A DNA stretch of 43,938 nucleotides, taken from NCBI RefSeq assembly GCF_002009015.1, contig NZ_LZDE01000325.1, forward strand, positions 1 through 43,938. The letters are read 5' to 3'. Of the stretch, positions 23,585-33,277 are shown piece after piece. How positions within the stretch are numbered: position 1 is the first letter of the stretch; each line of letters opens with the position of its first letter. Below the pieces are notes generated by a model. It did not search any database. It had not been told where the DNA came from and saw nothing but the letters and a program-made list of their open reading frames with translations. A program made the translations under genes and the position numbers. Source of the DNA: Microbulbifer mangrovi (lineage in GTDB: Bacteria > Pseudomonadota > Gammaproteobacteria > Pseudomonadales > Cellvibrionaceae).

Positions 23585-26500
23585 TCATAGGGTTGGCGTA
23601 CTTCTTTCTGGCGGCAGGCGGGGCCGCAGGTCTAGTCCTTTGACCGTTAGTCGAATTTCACCTCCCCATTGCTCCTCAATCAGTTCCGCTTCGTTATTTA
23701 GTAATTCAATAACTGCAGGGAAATCGATTAGTTTATTGGTTTCCGGGTGTCGCCAAACCTTGTCATTTGCCAGAGTTATCATCAGGCAGCCGGCACGCGC
23801 TTGCCTTGGCGCCATGTACTTTGTTACAAGTTGGTCCTTTATGGCTAATTTGAGGTCGGTAATAGATCGCTTCTTCTCACCTATCTTGAGTTCAATAACT
23901 GCCTGCGGGCCAGAAGTGGAACGTAGCCGAATATCTGTTTCTTTACTATCAGCGGTAACGCCCTCTTGATCGACGGTGTAAGCCGCGCGGGAACTGGAGA
24001 TTAACTGATGTGCGATAAGTTGCCGCATAGTGTTTTCATCATCGACACAAGCCCATCCCGCTCGGGGTGAAGAGTCTTCAAGCAAAATGTCGTCAAGATC
24101 ACTCAATCTGTCGATCATCAGTGCATACATGTCGGCCGATGTCGCGGGTGGAATGTCACCGTTTCGCTCCAGCTTCAGAACTTCTTCTTCAATAAAAATT
24201 CTCGCATCGCAGTCATGGGCAGAACGTTCGATAGCTATGGCCGCGACACGATCCTTAAAGTGTTCAAACAAAGGGTCTTCAATCATGGCTTGTTTTGCTT
24301 TCCACCCTGCATTGCTGCCAGAGTCGAATAGGGCTTTCAGGATTAAATCTCGTCCCCGTTCAGCATAATCACGTGTTCCTGGTGTATATGATGATTCGTG
24401 TACTTCGTCATCTGATCGGCGGACGTGCGTATATCCAAGGCGTAATAAGCGAAGTAGCTGCTCAGGATCGATGTCAAGGTCGGTTAGTCGAACTTCAAGA
24501 TTGTCATGTCTATCCCCAAACAAAGTTGCAAAAAGAAACACTGCCTTTCCGCATTTTTCAATGGGGAGCCTCGAAAGGGTATTCTCTAATTCGTCCACTC
24601 CTGCCTTGGGGTCCAGTGTAAATAGCGTGGAGAGGAATATGGCCCTAATAGAGTCTTCCTCCGCTGATTTAAGCTCTCTAAGTGCGATGTCTCGAAGATT
24701 TTTCAGGGAACTCTTACTGCCATGTCGCAGTACAATATTGACAGCCTTGGACAACCGGTAAGCCGCTGGCGGCTGATCTTTAAACTTTCGAATAACTTCA
24801 AGCGGCCCATTTAGCCATGCCTCAATCCTAGGAACGAATAGTTTAGCGAGCGACGGCGGATAGTAGGAAATATTCTGGAGGGTCATAGGGTGGGCGTTTG
24901 CATTAATATCTTCGCTAAGCTCACATGAGAGACCATTTCCAAGTATTTGATCTATAGCCTTAGGGTGGTGTTCAGCAAGTGCGCCAAGCCAGGCTGGGAG
25001 ACCGTTTTGAGCAATCGGCGCATAACGTGCAGCAAGACAAGCTTCGCCGTGGCTTAAATTTTTTGCCCACTGTGGGTCTTCTGCCTCCGCAGCTATCGCA
25101 GCTACACCAAGTTCCCAACTAACTAAGGTAGTTTCTTTCTCGGATTCTTCTCGCTCGCTTCGTATCGATGGAAGGTCACCGCGCCAGACCCGCATTAAGG
25201 CTGTCCGGAGTAGGTCTGCGGTGTCCCGGCCAAAATTAGACTCGATAAAGCTCCTATTCCAGCCTGACGCGCGACTTTCTTCTCCCGAGCGCGCCATCGC
25301 TTTCCATAGACTCCAGATAGTGCTTTCCATTCGGGAGTCGGAAAAAGCAGCCTCTGGATTATTAACTAACTCACGCCAGAACAACATCCAGCTGCCTTTT
25401 GTTTTTGCTTTTTTCTTTTGGCGCTGCTCGGCTGCTTTCTCCGCCTGTTTTTCATATTTAACAATACGCGGATCTCGATGAGCTGGCTTTGTCCTCCGTT
25501 CTAGCGTGTCTGCGAGTACAGGGTTGTCACTGACGAGTCCTCTAATTTGATCTTTCTGCTCTTCTGAGCAATCCCACAGATATAAAGCGGCTTCGAGCAT
25601 CACTTCTCGGTAGTCAGATAAGCCCTGTTTGTCCGCGAGCGCCTTAAACACCCACTCGGTATCTTCCTCGGGGCTAAGTTCCAGCGGCCCGTAAAAGGAT
25701 GCCGTACGAAACCGACGTATCGGGTCTTCTAATTCGTGCAGCTGCTGTATAAAGGAGAGGTGCTCATCAAAAACAGACCTTCGGCCGGCAGAATTCAAAC
25801 TGCAAAGCGCCTGTTTAAGGTTTGTGGGTAGCTCATCATCGGAATAGGCCGTGCACAAGAGTCGACTCGAAATAACAGCTGATTTGATGACTGCAGAGTT
25901 TGAAATGCCTTCACTGATTAGGCGCAAGCAGGTAGCAGATAGCGCCGGCACTAAAAACTCACGCTTTGTTGTGATATTTGTTCCGTCGTGTTTTGAACAT
26001 AGTCCCGCGCAAATTAGTGTGGTAAATCTAAGCCTAAGCTCGTCGAGATCGCTGATTGTTAATAAGGGCGAATTTATTAGCTTGGGGAGCTCCCATCGTA
26101 ATCCACCGATCGCGTTCTTTTTCTGATTAATTCGATCAAGTATTTGGCAGAGTGCTTTCGCGCCTAAATATTTTGGGAAAAGTAAAATTATCGCCCATGA
26201 AGCCAGCTGGTTAGGCCAAGGATTGCTATTTTGCAATAGGTCGACAACGATTGATGGTAAGCGCGGGTCGTCAATTTCGACTAATGCTCGTAAGGCTATT
26301 ATGCGTTCCTTCATTAGGGCATTGCCATCATTTACCGCGTTATACGCGATGTCCGCGCAGGCGGTAAGCTTTCCTACACCTATCAATTGGAGCAGAAGCT
26401 CTCTCACTTCTGGGTTTTCTATACCTTGGTCCCAGAGAGAGTTAATGGTTTCGGGTAGGTCTGTAGCGTCAGATAGCGCGAAGCGATGGACCTGAATTGA

Positions 26501-27892
26501 TGGAATTTGCAACCCGCGCCACCCGCCTACGCCATAGCGCTGCACGTATGCTGTTAGTACTGCAGCTCGCTTTTTAGGCGATAGCGACTCAGGATCTCCA
26601 TATTCCAACAATACGCTTGGTTGACGACGAATCAGCTCGTTAAAAAATATGTCATTTTTTAGTGCCAGCCAAGCGGTTACTTCTCGCAGTGAAGGTTTTA
26701 CTATGTCGTCGCCTTGAGCTGTAGTGGCAAAAAGTAGCCGTTTAGCACTCTTTATGGGAAGGCCTCGATCGAGGAGGGCAGATATCCTTTCTGCTGCGAG
26801 AAATTCAATAACCGATCTATGGTGAAAGCGAACACGACCGTAGGACGAGAATCCAAATAACGACCTCTCAAGCAGGGTTTGTCGTTCTTCGTCGTTCCAG
26901 CTTGTAAGTACGCGAACTGGGTCAAGTGCTGCTTCAAGTCCCACTACCTGATCCGCCTTCGTACTATGTCGCAAAGTCAGCTTGCGAGTCAGTAAGGCCG
27001 CGAGTGCCAACTGCTCGGCTCCGTTCCTAGCTTGGTCGGCAGAAAGTGGGGCCCTTTCCCTTCGTTCAGTATTGGCCCTTAGCTTGGTCGCAACGTTATT
27101 TTCCACCTGTTCATAGTGGGTTCGAATCCGGCGGTGCTCCCTCCAGTCGGCGCAAAGCTCTATTAGATCTTGGGGGCGCCGGGCAAACTCCTCCGCGTTT
27201 CGCCTTTCAATATCTTCGATCATTTCGTCAGGGTTAGTCACACCCTGAATTTCAGCCATCTGTCGAATTTGCTTGTCACTAAGAGGCAACATTCGGACAG
27301 CTCGAAAAGCTGGTGGAGCTTCGGTATCGCTTTCATGAGTCCTTTCCTTCATGACAACTCTGGCAAAGTCTTCGTCAGTTGCGAGGTCTTCAGTGGGCTC
27401 AGGGACGGGGAGATACTCTTTGAACAATTGTTGATCAACTGGGGTGGGCCGTGATGTAATAACGATTTTAGACCTACCTAAATTTCCCTCAATCAGTGAG
27501 GAAAAGTTACCAAGTGCGGTAGCGAACGAACCTTGTGTAAGCTTTAGCTCATCAACGGAGTCGAGAAAAAAGGTCGCTATATCTGATCCTGAGTTGCACC
27601 AGGCTTCAAATCGCTGGCGTTCTCTTGGCTTAAAAAGGCCGAGGGGACTAGACGTGGCCAAGCTAGCAAGCTCCAGCATGAATGCTGGCTCGCCAGCCTC
27701 CCACAAGGCATCCCGCTGTGATTTACATTCGTGAGTTTTACCTGCCCCAGCCTCGGAAATGATTAAAATGCGATCTGACTTCAGTAGCTCGGACCAATCA
27801 TCGCCCCGTTCGAGGCCAAAGTACTCCAGGTATATGGAGTGGTCTTGCTGCTCAAGCTCGCCTTCCTGTATGTCGCGAAAGACTCTTCTCAC
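23585..27892 (-). CDS. NACHT/STAND-like NTPase with helical repeats and C-terminal PD-(D/E)XK nuclease; candidate anti-phage defence protein
   Basis: This gene encodes about 1435 residues. The N-terminal NTPase has Walker A SEAGAGKT (GAGKT at 49-53), Walker B FFLDSVDE (108-115) and the arginine-bearing ITSRP (145-149), the NACHT/STAND layout. The long middle is alpha-helical and looks like HEAT/ARM-type repeats (RIIALRALVEIDDPRLPSIV). The C terminus has D1320, E1334-x-K1336 and Q1354 (TDIRL, VIELK, IKDQL), the order of a PD-(D/E)XK nuclease. Such proteins sense an infection signal and then cut nucleic acid. Known Avs proteins carry the nuclease at the N terminus, so this order is unusual. The start is uncertain: GTG 27892 is chosen; TTG 27973 would add 27 residues. 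It is the cargo nearest the left end of the element. Defence is inferred. Confidence 0.8.
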   Translation of the reverse strand: MRRVFRDIQEGELEQQDHSIYLEYFGLERGDDWSELLKSDRILIISEAGAGKTHECKSQRDALWEAGEPAFMLELASLATSSPLGLFKPRERQRFEAWCNSGSDIATFFLDSVDELKLTQGSFATALGNFSSLIEGNLGRSKIVITSRPTPVDQQLFKEYLPVPEPTEDLATDEDFARVVMKERTHESDTEAPPAFRAVRMLPLSDKQIRQMAEIQGVTNPDEMIEDIERRNAEEFARRPQDLIELCADWREHRRIRTHYEQVENNVATKLRANTERRERAPLSADQARNGAEQLALAALLTRKLTLRHSTKADQVVGLEAALDPVRVLTSWNDEERQTLLERSLFGFSSYGRVRFHHRSVIEFLAAERISALLDRGLPIKSAKRLLFATTAQGDDIVKPSLREVTAWLALKNDIFFNELIRRQPSVLLEYGDPESLSPKKRAAVLTAYVQRYGVGGWRGLQIPSIQVHRFALSDATDLPETINSLWDQGIENPEVRELLLQLIGVGKLTACADIAYNAVNDGNALMKERIIALRALVEIDDPRLPSIVVDLLQNSNPWPNQLASWAIILLFPKYLGAKALCQILDRINQKKNAIGGLRWELPKLINSPLLTISDLDELRLRFTTLICAGLCSKHDGTNITTKREFLVPALSATCLRLISEGISNSAVIKSAVISSRLLCTAYSDDELPTNLKQALCSLNSAGRRSVFDEHLSFIQQLHELEDPIRRFRTASFYGPLELSPEEDTEWVFKALADKQGLSDYREVMLEAALYLWDCSEEQKDQIRGLVSDNPVLADTLERRTKPAHRDPRIVKYEKQAEKAAEQRQKKKAKTKGSWMLFWRELVNNPEAAFSDSRMESTIWSLWKAMARSGEESRASGWNRSFIESNFGRDTADLLRTALMRVWRGDLPSIRSEREESEKETTLVSWELGVAAIAAEAEDPQWAKNLSHGEACLAARYAPIAQNGLPAWLGALAEHHPKAIDQILGNGLSCELSEDINANAHPMTLQNISYYPPSLAKLFVPRIEAWLNGPLEVIRKFKDQPPAAYRLSKAVNIVLRHGSKSSLKNLRDIALRELKSAEEDSIRAIFLSTLFTLDPKAGVDELENTLSRLPIEKCGKAVFLFATLFGDRHDNLEVRLTDLDIDPEQLLRLLRLGYTHVRRSDDEVHESSYTPGTRDYAERGRDLILKALFDSGSNAGWKAKQAMIEDPLFEHFKDRVAAIAIERSAHDCDARIFIEEEVLKLERNGDIPPATSADMYALMIDRLSDLDDILLEDSSPRAGWACVDDENTMRQLIAHQLISSSRAAYTVDQEGVTADSKETDIRLRSTSGPQAVIELKIGEKKRSITDLKLAIKDQLVTKYMAPRQARAGCLMITLANDKVWRHPETNKLIDFPAVIELLNNEAELIEEQWGGEIRLTVKGLDLRPRLPPERSTPTL

Positions 27893-28218
27893 TGTCGTGT
27901 TCCGTCGATAGTCTGCTGTGGGTGCCTTTAGGGCAGGACCGACAGTTTGGCTGCAAAGGCATGCAACTATCAAGTGTCGCTTCTGTGCTTTAACAGGCGA
28001 ATTTTACAGGCTTCCATTTGATAGGGGCGCCCGTAGATAAGATTAATCTCCGCTTGAAGCTGCAGCAGCGCCGTTGGATTCATGCCAGTACCGCTGGTGT
28101 TCGCCGGATATAAGAAGGAGTAAGGGCAGGGTGGTAATTCCAATTATACCCCCCCGCTCCAAACTTGCGGACGTGTGGGTTCGACTTCCCGCGCGGTATA
28201 GGTGGAAAAACCTAGGAA

Positions 28219-28638
28219 TTAACCTCCCCCTACCCACCGGGGGCGGGTTTTAAGGCTTTGCTCTCTTAGCCATCTATTTGCGGCATAGCGTCCGACGTTT
28301 TGTTTCTTGTGCTGCACGAGCTCCCGACTTGCCGCCACCCTCCATCTTGCAAGGTAGTCATCCATGACTTTGAGGCGTGTGTGCACAAAGCTGGGCAGGT
28401 GACTTAGTAAGAAGTGGCAATCATCTCGCAGTAACTGCGCACCGAGGGCGTCGCAGTATTCGATTAGCTCTAAGTTCGAGAATGGGGGAGTCCTCCCATT
28501 CTGAGGGTCGCTATAGCTATTGCCGCGATTCTTGCTATTTCTACACTGGATACGCGGTCCAGTAATGGCGTGAATTGCGGGAATAGCAGTAGCAATATCC
28601 CAAGGATGGCCTTCTCCGTCTATTAGTTCAGCTAGCAT
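28219..28638 (-). CDS. Hypothetical protein of the element, next to the primase
   Basis: This 139-residue protein matches no family I recognise. It is basic toward the C terminus (RWLREQSLKTRPRW) and has a helical middle (LELIEYCDALGAQLLRDDCHFLLSHL). It has an ATG start and overlaps the end of the PrimPol-DUF3987 gene by 11 bases, which indicates coupled translation and supports it as a real gene. A role in replication or in regulating the element is possible, but nothing in the sequence proves it. No membrane or signal segments are seen. About 250-330 bases separate it from the NTPase gene, with nothing else that I can call. Confidence 0.6.
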   Translation of the reverse strand: MLAELIDGEGHPWDIATAIPAIHAITGPRIQCRNSKNRGNSYSDPQNGRTPPFSNLELIEYCDALGAQLLRDDCHFLLSHLPSFVHTRLKVMDDYLARWRVAASRELVQHKKQNVGRYAANRWLREQSLKTRPRWVGGG

Positions 28639-31093
28639 CGGTTGCGCTCATTAGTGCCGGATTTATGCAGAGCACGTCTCTCCGACCGTCATTTTCTAGC
28701 TTGAAACGGCCCAATAGCTCCAGCGCCCTGATAGCTGGGTCTAGCTTTGCCTTCTTCCGTATGGAATAGGGGCCTTTCTGTGCAACCTCATTTTTGGGTA
28801 TTTTCCGATCGCCGTATTTTTTGCACTTGTCTACTACCCACTTTTCCAGCGTAGCTGCGTCTTTGAGAACCTGTGGCAAATCCACTTCGTTAAAGAACCT
28901 CAGGGTTTCGTTCAGGTGCCAGGCAGCCAGTCGGCACGCCCCATTAACCGAATCTATGCCGATCGCACCGGTGCCGCCATTCTCGAATATATGGAAAAGT
29001 GCTGATAGTCTAGCGGCGTTGTCTGCGGCCTTGCTAGCTGCATCTCTGACACTCTCCAGCCCGCCACCTTCTCCAAGCTCCTTTTCTATGCCATTGTAAA
29101 ATTCCACCCATAAGGCTTTTGCTTCAGGAGTAAAAGATAGTGCTGGCGGTTCAAGTGTGCCTTTCCTTGTAAGTGGTGCGGGGCTGTCAAGAATCTCCCT
29201 AACCCGCCGGCTGAATACCTCTAGGGCAGGTGTATTCTTGGGCGGTTCTTTGTAAAGTCTGGTGCCCTGAGTGGATTGTGGCCAAGCGAAAAGAAAGCGT
29301 GCCCAATAGCCACTTCCGCGCGCCAATGCACCTACGCGTTCAATGAACGTTTCCAGGGTCTCTTTTTGTACCTGTAGTGATACGGTAAGCCGAACTCCGT
29401 CAATAGTGAGATCGCCGGAGCCTACGCGCCCTACGTCCAGCATGCCTCCATCCCAGAGGACGTTAAGCGTAGCGAGATTACGCATGACGCTCTCGCTGCC
29501 CATACCATGAGAGCCAAAAATGATCCCGCCTTCGCTACTGGAAATTCCTCCAGATGGGTACTTCTTTGCCAGTGTTCTACCAAGGCTTTCAGGAGTGTGA
29601 TCACCCAATAACAGCTTAGGTACCTTTGGAGAATGCGGTTCGCGTAGTTCCAGCTCTGTCAGCTCGGCCTCTTTTTTTCTTATTACTGACTCAGGTTCCT
29701 GCTCTGCTCCTTTCTTGATCGCTGCTAGCAGTCCAGACCGTTTGGCCTCCCATGCCGCATGCTCAGATTTGTGGCGCTTGATTTCGGAGGCCATTACTTC
29801 TGCCTGCTCTTTTTCGTACTCAGCAATGGGCCTCGTGAAGTACCCTTCGCACGTGGACTTCCGCTCTCCTGAGTCGGCAATAGTCAGTAGGAATAAGCTC
29901 GTGGGCCCCTTTAGCTTTTCATCGCGCTTAACGTCAGATAAGTGTTGAGTAGCGATAGAAACTGCTCCGAGAGCTGTTGAGGCTACTAGAGGAAGCGGGG
30001 CCTGGGTAAAGCTGGCCACCTCCTTGACGGCGGCCTGTATCGTTGGCGGTAATGCATCCTCAGGATACGGCTCGATTTTATGGATGCCCACGATGGGTTG
30101 TGGGTCCGGCCACTCTGGTTTTGCTACCGCTATTGTCGCTACTTTTGCTATTTCCGGGGCAGCGCTTTGTATGAAGCTGCTTGCATCACCCTCTGCAGTT
30201 CTAGGTTTCTGTATTCCAGCCGCAAAGGCGCTTTTTAGAGTCCTGTTAACCTCGTCGTCATCTAAACCGGTGGATATTGCAGCAGCGCGTAATACGTTCA
30301 TAGCCTCTGACTCATCAATCTCGCCACCACCGATTAACTGACCAATGCAGTAGGCTTCTTCGTTGAGGCTGTTGTTGCGGCTCCCTTCTTTAGTTACACG
30401 TACTCGTTGGTAGGCACTATCGAGTGCGGCGTGGCCATATCGGGAGGTTCTCGTTGGTGCTATTCCGTTGCTGGATACGGTGGGCGCATTGTTGTTAGGC
30501 AATTTTCCTCCTTTTGCCTTGTGATCAGCAATTTCTCGTAGCAGCCACTGTGGAGCCTGAGGGAGTGTGCCGGTAAGCGGTATTAACCATTCGTACACTT
30601 TGCCCGAGATATGCATGCTTGGGGGTGCAACTGCGTAACTTGTATTGCCTCGCACATCGAAGCAGCCAGCTATCCCGCCAGTGCTTTTGACTTTGCCTGC
30701 CTCGGGGTTGGCGAAATATAGGTGAAAGCCCTTGCCTGTTCTTACCGTGGGGCAGTGGGGCATAGTTGTGCCATGTTTTTCTAGCAACTTGGAGAACGCT
30801 TCCTGGTTATCTACGTCCACGACAAGTGCATTGGGCAGCAGTCCGATATTGGCGTTGGGCCACATGCTCCACCACCGCTTAATTTTCTCGGGGTCGATTG
30901 TTGCGTTGTGAAGCCCGTTTTTTGTGCGCGGGTGTTTGCCAGGTTTGTTGCGGCATGGATTTTCAGTGCATGTGCAGTGTCCTTCCTCGCTAATGGAGTG
31001 GAGGGGTAAAACGGGGAACCCCTGTGCTGCGTACTCAAGTGCACTGCTCACGAGGCTAGACATTTTTTTGGGGGTCGGCTGTTCTGGGTTCAC
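28628..31093 (-). CDS. PrimPol (AEP primase/polymerase) plus DUF3987 replication protein
   Basis: The 821-residue protein begins with an archaeo-eukaryotic-type primase-polymerase domain: a Cys cluster CTCTENPCRNKPGKHP, catalytic Asp pair LVVDVDN, and the conserved GFHLYF His and CFDVRGNTSYAVAPPS motifs. A DUF3987 region follows (about 340-760) with a P-loop-like TIADSGERKST. Such proteins prime and unwind DNA in phages, plasmids and satellites. Start is GTG 31093; ATG 31063 is also in frame. It is the replication gene of the element, so the element may replicate after excision. It is followed at once by the 139-residue gene, which overlaps its end. Confidence 0.87.
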   Translation of the reverse strand: MNPEQPTPKKMSSLVSSALEYAAQGFPVLPLHSISEEGHCTCTENPCRNKPGKHPRTKNGLHNATIDPEKIKRWWSMWPNANIGLLPNALVVDVDNQEAFSKLLEKHGTTMPHCPTVRTGKGFHLYFANPEAGKVKSTGGIAGCFDVRGNTSYAVAPPSMHISGKVYEWLIPLTGTLPQAPQWLLREIADHKAKGGKLPNNNAPTVSSNGIAPTRTSRYGHAALDSAYQRVRVTKEGSRNNSLNEEAYCIGQLIGGGEIDESEAMNVLRAAAISTGLDDDEVNRTLKSAFAAGIQKPRTAEGDASSFIQSAAPEIAKVATIAVAKPEWPDPQPIVGIHKIEPYPEDALPPTIQAAVKEVASFTQAPLPLVASTALGAVSIATQHLSDVKRDEKLKGPTSLFLLTIADSGERKSTCEGYFTRPIAEYEKEQAEVMASEIKRHKSEHAAWEAKRSGLLAAIKKGAEQEPESVIRKKEAELTELELREPHSPKVPKLLLGDHTPESLGRTLAKKYPSGGISSSEGGIIFGSHGMGSESVMRNLATLNVLWDGGMLDVGRVGSGDLTIDGVRLTVSLQVQKETLETFIERVGALARGSGYWARFLFAWPQSTQGTRLYKEPPKNTPALEVFSRRVREILDSPAPLTRKGTLEPPALSFTPEAKALWVEFYNGIEKELGEGGGLESVRDAASKAADNAARLSALFHIFENGGTGAIGIDSVNGACRLAAWHLNETLRFFNEVDLPQVLKDAATLEKWVVDKCKKYGDRKIPKNEVAQKGPYSIRKKAKLDPAIRALELLGRFKLENDGRRDVLCINPALMSATDAS

Positions 31094-31191
31094 AATCTTT
31101 AACTCTGTGTATTACATATACCGGCTGGGGCGGGGCTGGTGGTTTACGAAGAGGCGCTCAAAGTCGAATAGCGTGCCTTTCAAGAGCAGTG

Positions 31192-31410
31192 CTAGCAGGC
31201 ATCTGTGAGCAAGCTATCTTGGAGGCTGCGGACGTAGCCGGCCTTCCAGACGGAAGTTTTTGGCCCCAGCTTTTTAGGGCGCTCTACCTTTCCTTGCTGC
31301 ACCCACCCCCACCAGGTACTTAAGCCAATACTGAGAAAACGGGCGCAGTCTGAAGCTCTTACAAATGCATCTGGATCGTGAGGGAAATATTCGGCTGGTC
31401 TTTTGGGCAT
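31192..31410 (-). CDS. AlpA-type helix-turn-helix regulator / excisionase-like protein
   Basis: The 72-residue protein has the AlpA pattern: VRASDCARFLSIGLSTWWGWVQQGKVERPKKLGPKTSVWKAGYVRSL, a MerR-like winged helix that places the conserved Trp pair before a basic wing. AlpA proteins in P4-like elements activate the integrase or act as excisionases. The ATG at 31410 with GAGAGG upstream fits better than the in-frame start at 31461. It stands alone between the primase and integrase genes. Confidence 0.82.
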   Translation of the reverse strand: MPKRPAEYFPHDPDAFVRASDCARFLSIGLSTWWGWVQQGKVERPKKLGPKTSVWKAGYVRSLQDSLLTDAC

Positions 31411-31777
31411 TGTTATGTGCCTCTCTGGAGTTGCTAGGACTGAGGGGAAAAATATATGCAACAGTTAAGTGATGCCAAAAGGCGATTCGAAGGAGGGGAT
31501 TTTGGATCTAGTGCGCTGTAAAGCGACAGAAGTAGATAGAGTTATACAGAGTGGTACGGAATGCGCAGGCCGATAAAAGCCCCACTGGATTAGCCAGTAA
31601 AAAAAGATAAAAGCACGGATTTTTTGGCGATAAAGAGTGAAAAATTTTAGGCAATGATTTCCGTTTTGAGGGTTGCGACCGACTTAATCCGATTCACTTT
31701 GGGGTAAGGATGGTTAGGGGTACATGCAGGAGGACGTTTTCGCTTGGCGAGGCTTCCGGGGGGGCGGTAGGCCCCGG
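31411..31777. other. Intergenic region between integrase end and AlpA-like gene
   Basis: This AT-rich stretch of about 370 bases holds no gene I can support. It has a 5-bp inverted repeat (ACTGG at 31584-31588, CCAGT at 31594-31598) in an A-rich setting. It probably carries the promoter for the AlpA-like gene and perhaps operator sites. Confidence 0.4.
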
Positions 31778-33025
31778 CTAAGTTCCAAATTTTGCTTCGA
31801 TGAAATTTCCGCCAGAGGCATCTTCGCGGAGTAGGTCTAGATAGTCCGCCCACCGCTGCATCATGCTGCTCCGTGCTTCGATATGGGTGGTTCGATTGTA
31901 GGCCCGTCCCAACGGGTCCTTTACTGTGTGCGATAGGGCGGCTTCAATTAGCTCTACGGGCTCGCGAAGCTCTTCATCGAGCAAAGTCCGCCCCATAGCT
32001 CGGAAGCCTTGGGCGCTCATTTCATTACTACTAAACCCCAAAGTGCGAAGGGCTACTCTGACTGCGTTTTCGGACATCGGCCGGCCCATGCCGCGGGCAC
32101 TGGGGAACACGTAGCGGCCATGGCCAGTGAAGCAGTGTATCTCTTTCAAGAGTGTCAGCGCCTGCCTCGCGAGGGGCACTAGCATTTCATTCTGTGCCTG
32201 CGATTTGCTCTTTCCTGTTTTGGTGACCGTGAATTCCAGCCGCTTCTTCTCCCAGTTAACGCTCGACCACTCAAGTTTTCGGATCTCTCCTGGCCTCATA
32301 AGCCACAAAGCTGACAGTTTTAATGCAACCGGTACTGTCGGAGATTTACCCTGATACTCATCTATTGCCAGCATGAGGCGGCCAACGTTTTTGGGGTCTG
32401 TAATGGCAGCCGCATGAGTACCTTTTTCGCGTTTGATGACGTCTCGGAGCAGGGCGGTGGGGTCGCTATCGACTAAACCCATTGGCGCAGCGTAGCGAAA
32501 CACTTTGCTTATGTAGCTTTTCGCCTTAGAAGGAGTTTCTTTAAGCCCCCTGTCTTGAATGGCGCGCAAGCAGTAATGGACTTCAGCAACGCCTATCTCT
32601 GCAATAGGGGTTTTCCCGAGGCTGGGCAGTACGTAGCTGCCCATAATGTTGCTTATTTTTTGGCAGGTTTTGGGTGCCATCTTTCCTTCGATGTCGCGCT
32701 TGTACCATTCGCGGAATATCGCTTCGAAGGTATTTTCCAGTGCTGCCTTTTGGGCGACCTTGCTCGCTTTCCTTGCTGCAACGGGGTCTACCCCTTCCGC
32801 TACTTGGCTGCGCATTTCGTCGCGGAAGCTCCGGGCTTGTTTCAGGCTGATGGCAGGGTATGTACCTAGGCCTGCTTCACGCTGTTTGCCGTGCAGGCGG
32901 AAGACGAACAGCCACCGCTTAGAGCCGTTGGGGAATACCGCGATCCATAAGCCCCTCTCGTCGGCCATTTTGTATTTCTTGGCCTTCGGCTTTAGGGCCT
33001 TGATCCTGGTGTCAGTTAGGGGCAT
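31778..33025 (-). CDS. int: Tyrosine integrase, P4-type with N-terminal arm-binding domain (DUF4102)
   Basis: The 415-residue protein starts MPLTDTRIKALKPKAKKYKMADERGLWIAVFPNGSKRW, the arm-DNA-binding domain, then a core-binding region and the catalytic domain: Arg in LWLMRPGEIRKLEW, QGFRAMGRTLLDE (second Arg), LSHTVKDPLGRAYNR (His and nucleophile Tyr). The residue in the usual His of HGFRA is Gln. The start at 33025 has CAGGAGTG upstream; the in-frame 33115 does not. It lies beside the tRNA gene whose 3' end is the target. It catalyses integration and excision at the 17-bp repeat. Confidence 0.93.
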   Translation of the reverse strand: MPLTDTRIKALKPKAKKYKMADERGLWIAVFPNGSKRWLFVFRLHGKQREAGLGTYPAISLKQARSFRDEMRSQVAEGVDPVAARKASKVAQKAALENTFEAIFREWYKRDIEGKMAPKTCQKISNIMGSYVLPSLGKTPIAEIGVAEVHYCLRAIQDRGLKETPSKAKSYISKVFRYAAPMGLVDSDPTALLRDVIKREKGTHAAAITDPKNVGRLMLAIDEYQGKSPTVPVALKLSALWLMRPGEIRKLEWSSVNWEKKRLEFTVTKTGKSKSQAQNEMLVPLARQALTLLKEIHCFTGHGRYVFPSARGMGRPMSENAVRVALRTLGFSSNEMSAQGFRAMGRTLLDEELREPVELIEAALSHTVKDPLGRAYNRTTHIEARSSMMQRWADYLDLLREDASGGNFIEAKFGT

Positions 33026-33277
33026 CGGGCACTCCTGGAGGGGCGGGTGGCAATAGGCTGCTTTACCCATGGTTGGTGGCGCTGTGTCTATTCTGTTGGG
33101 GTTTGGCCTATGCAAGCCCCAAAAAATACTGGCTCCGAATTATAACCCCAATAAAAACCCCAACACCAAGTGCTGGATTAGGCTGGATTTGTCTGGGCTA
33201 ATTGGTGAGCAAAAGTGGAGAAAATTCTTTTAAAACAGGGGCTTGGTGGGTGATTGTGGGCATGCTCGGATGGGAAT
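33026..33277. other. Region between integrase and tRNA (probable attachment-site arm region)
   Basis: Bases 33140-33175 hold an A- and C-rich stretch (AATAAAAACCCCAACACC) that resembles a stretch at the left end of the element (about 23501-23515, AATAAACCCAACA). Both ends sharing such a motif would suit integrase arm-binding sites. It also holds the integrase promoter. No gene seen. Confidence 0.4.

Noticed and set aside
27113-27137. Second T-arm-like sequence (GGGTTCGAATCC)
   Set aside because: Lies inside the coding frame of the NTPase; no cloverleaf can be made.
28173-28194. T-arm-like sequence (GGGTTCGACTTCCC) suggesting a tRNA or tmRNA fragment
   Set aside because: The loop would be 8 bases and no acceptor, D or anticodon arms can be found around it.
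31584-31598. Short inverted repeat as integrase terminator
   Set aside because: Only a 5-bp stem and no T tract right after it on the minus strand.
31647-31853. 68-codon minus-strand open frame near the integrase end
   Set aside because: Overlaps the integrase end, lacks an RBS and has a basic, proline-rich translation like noise.
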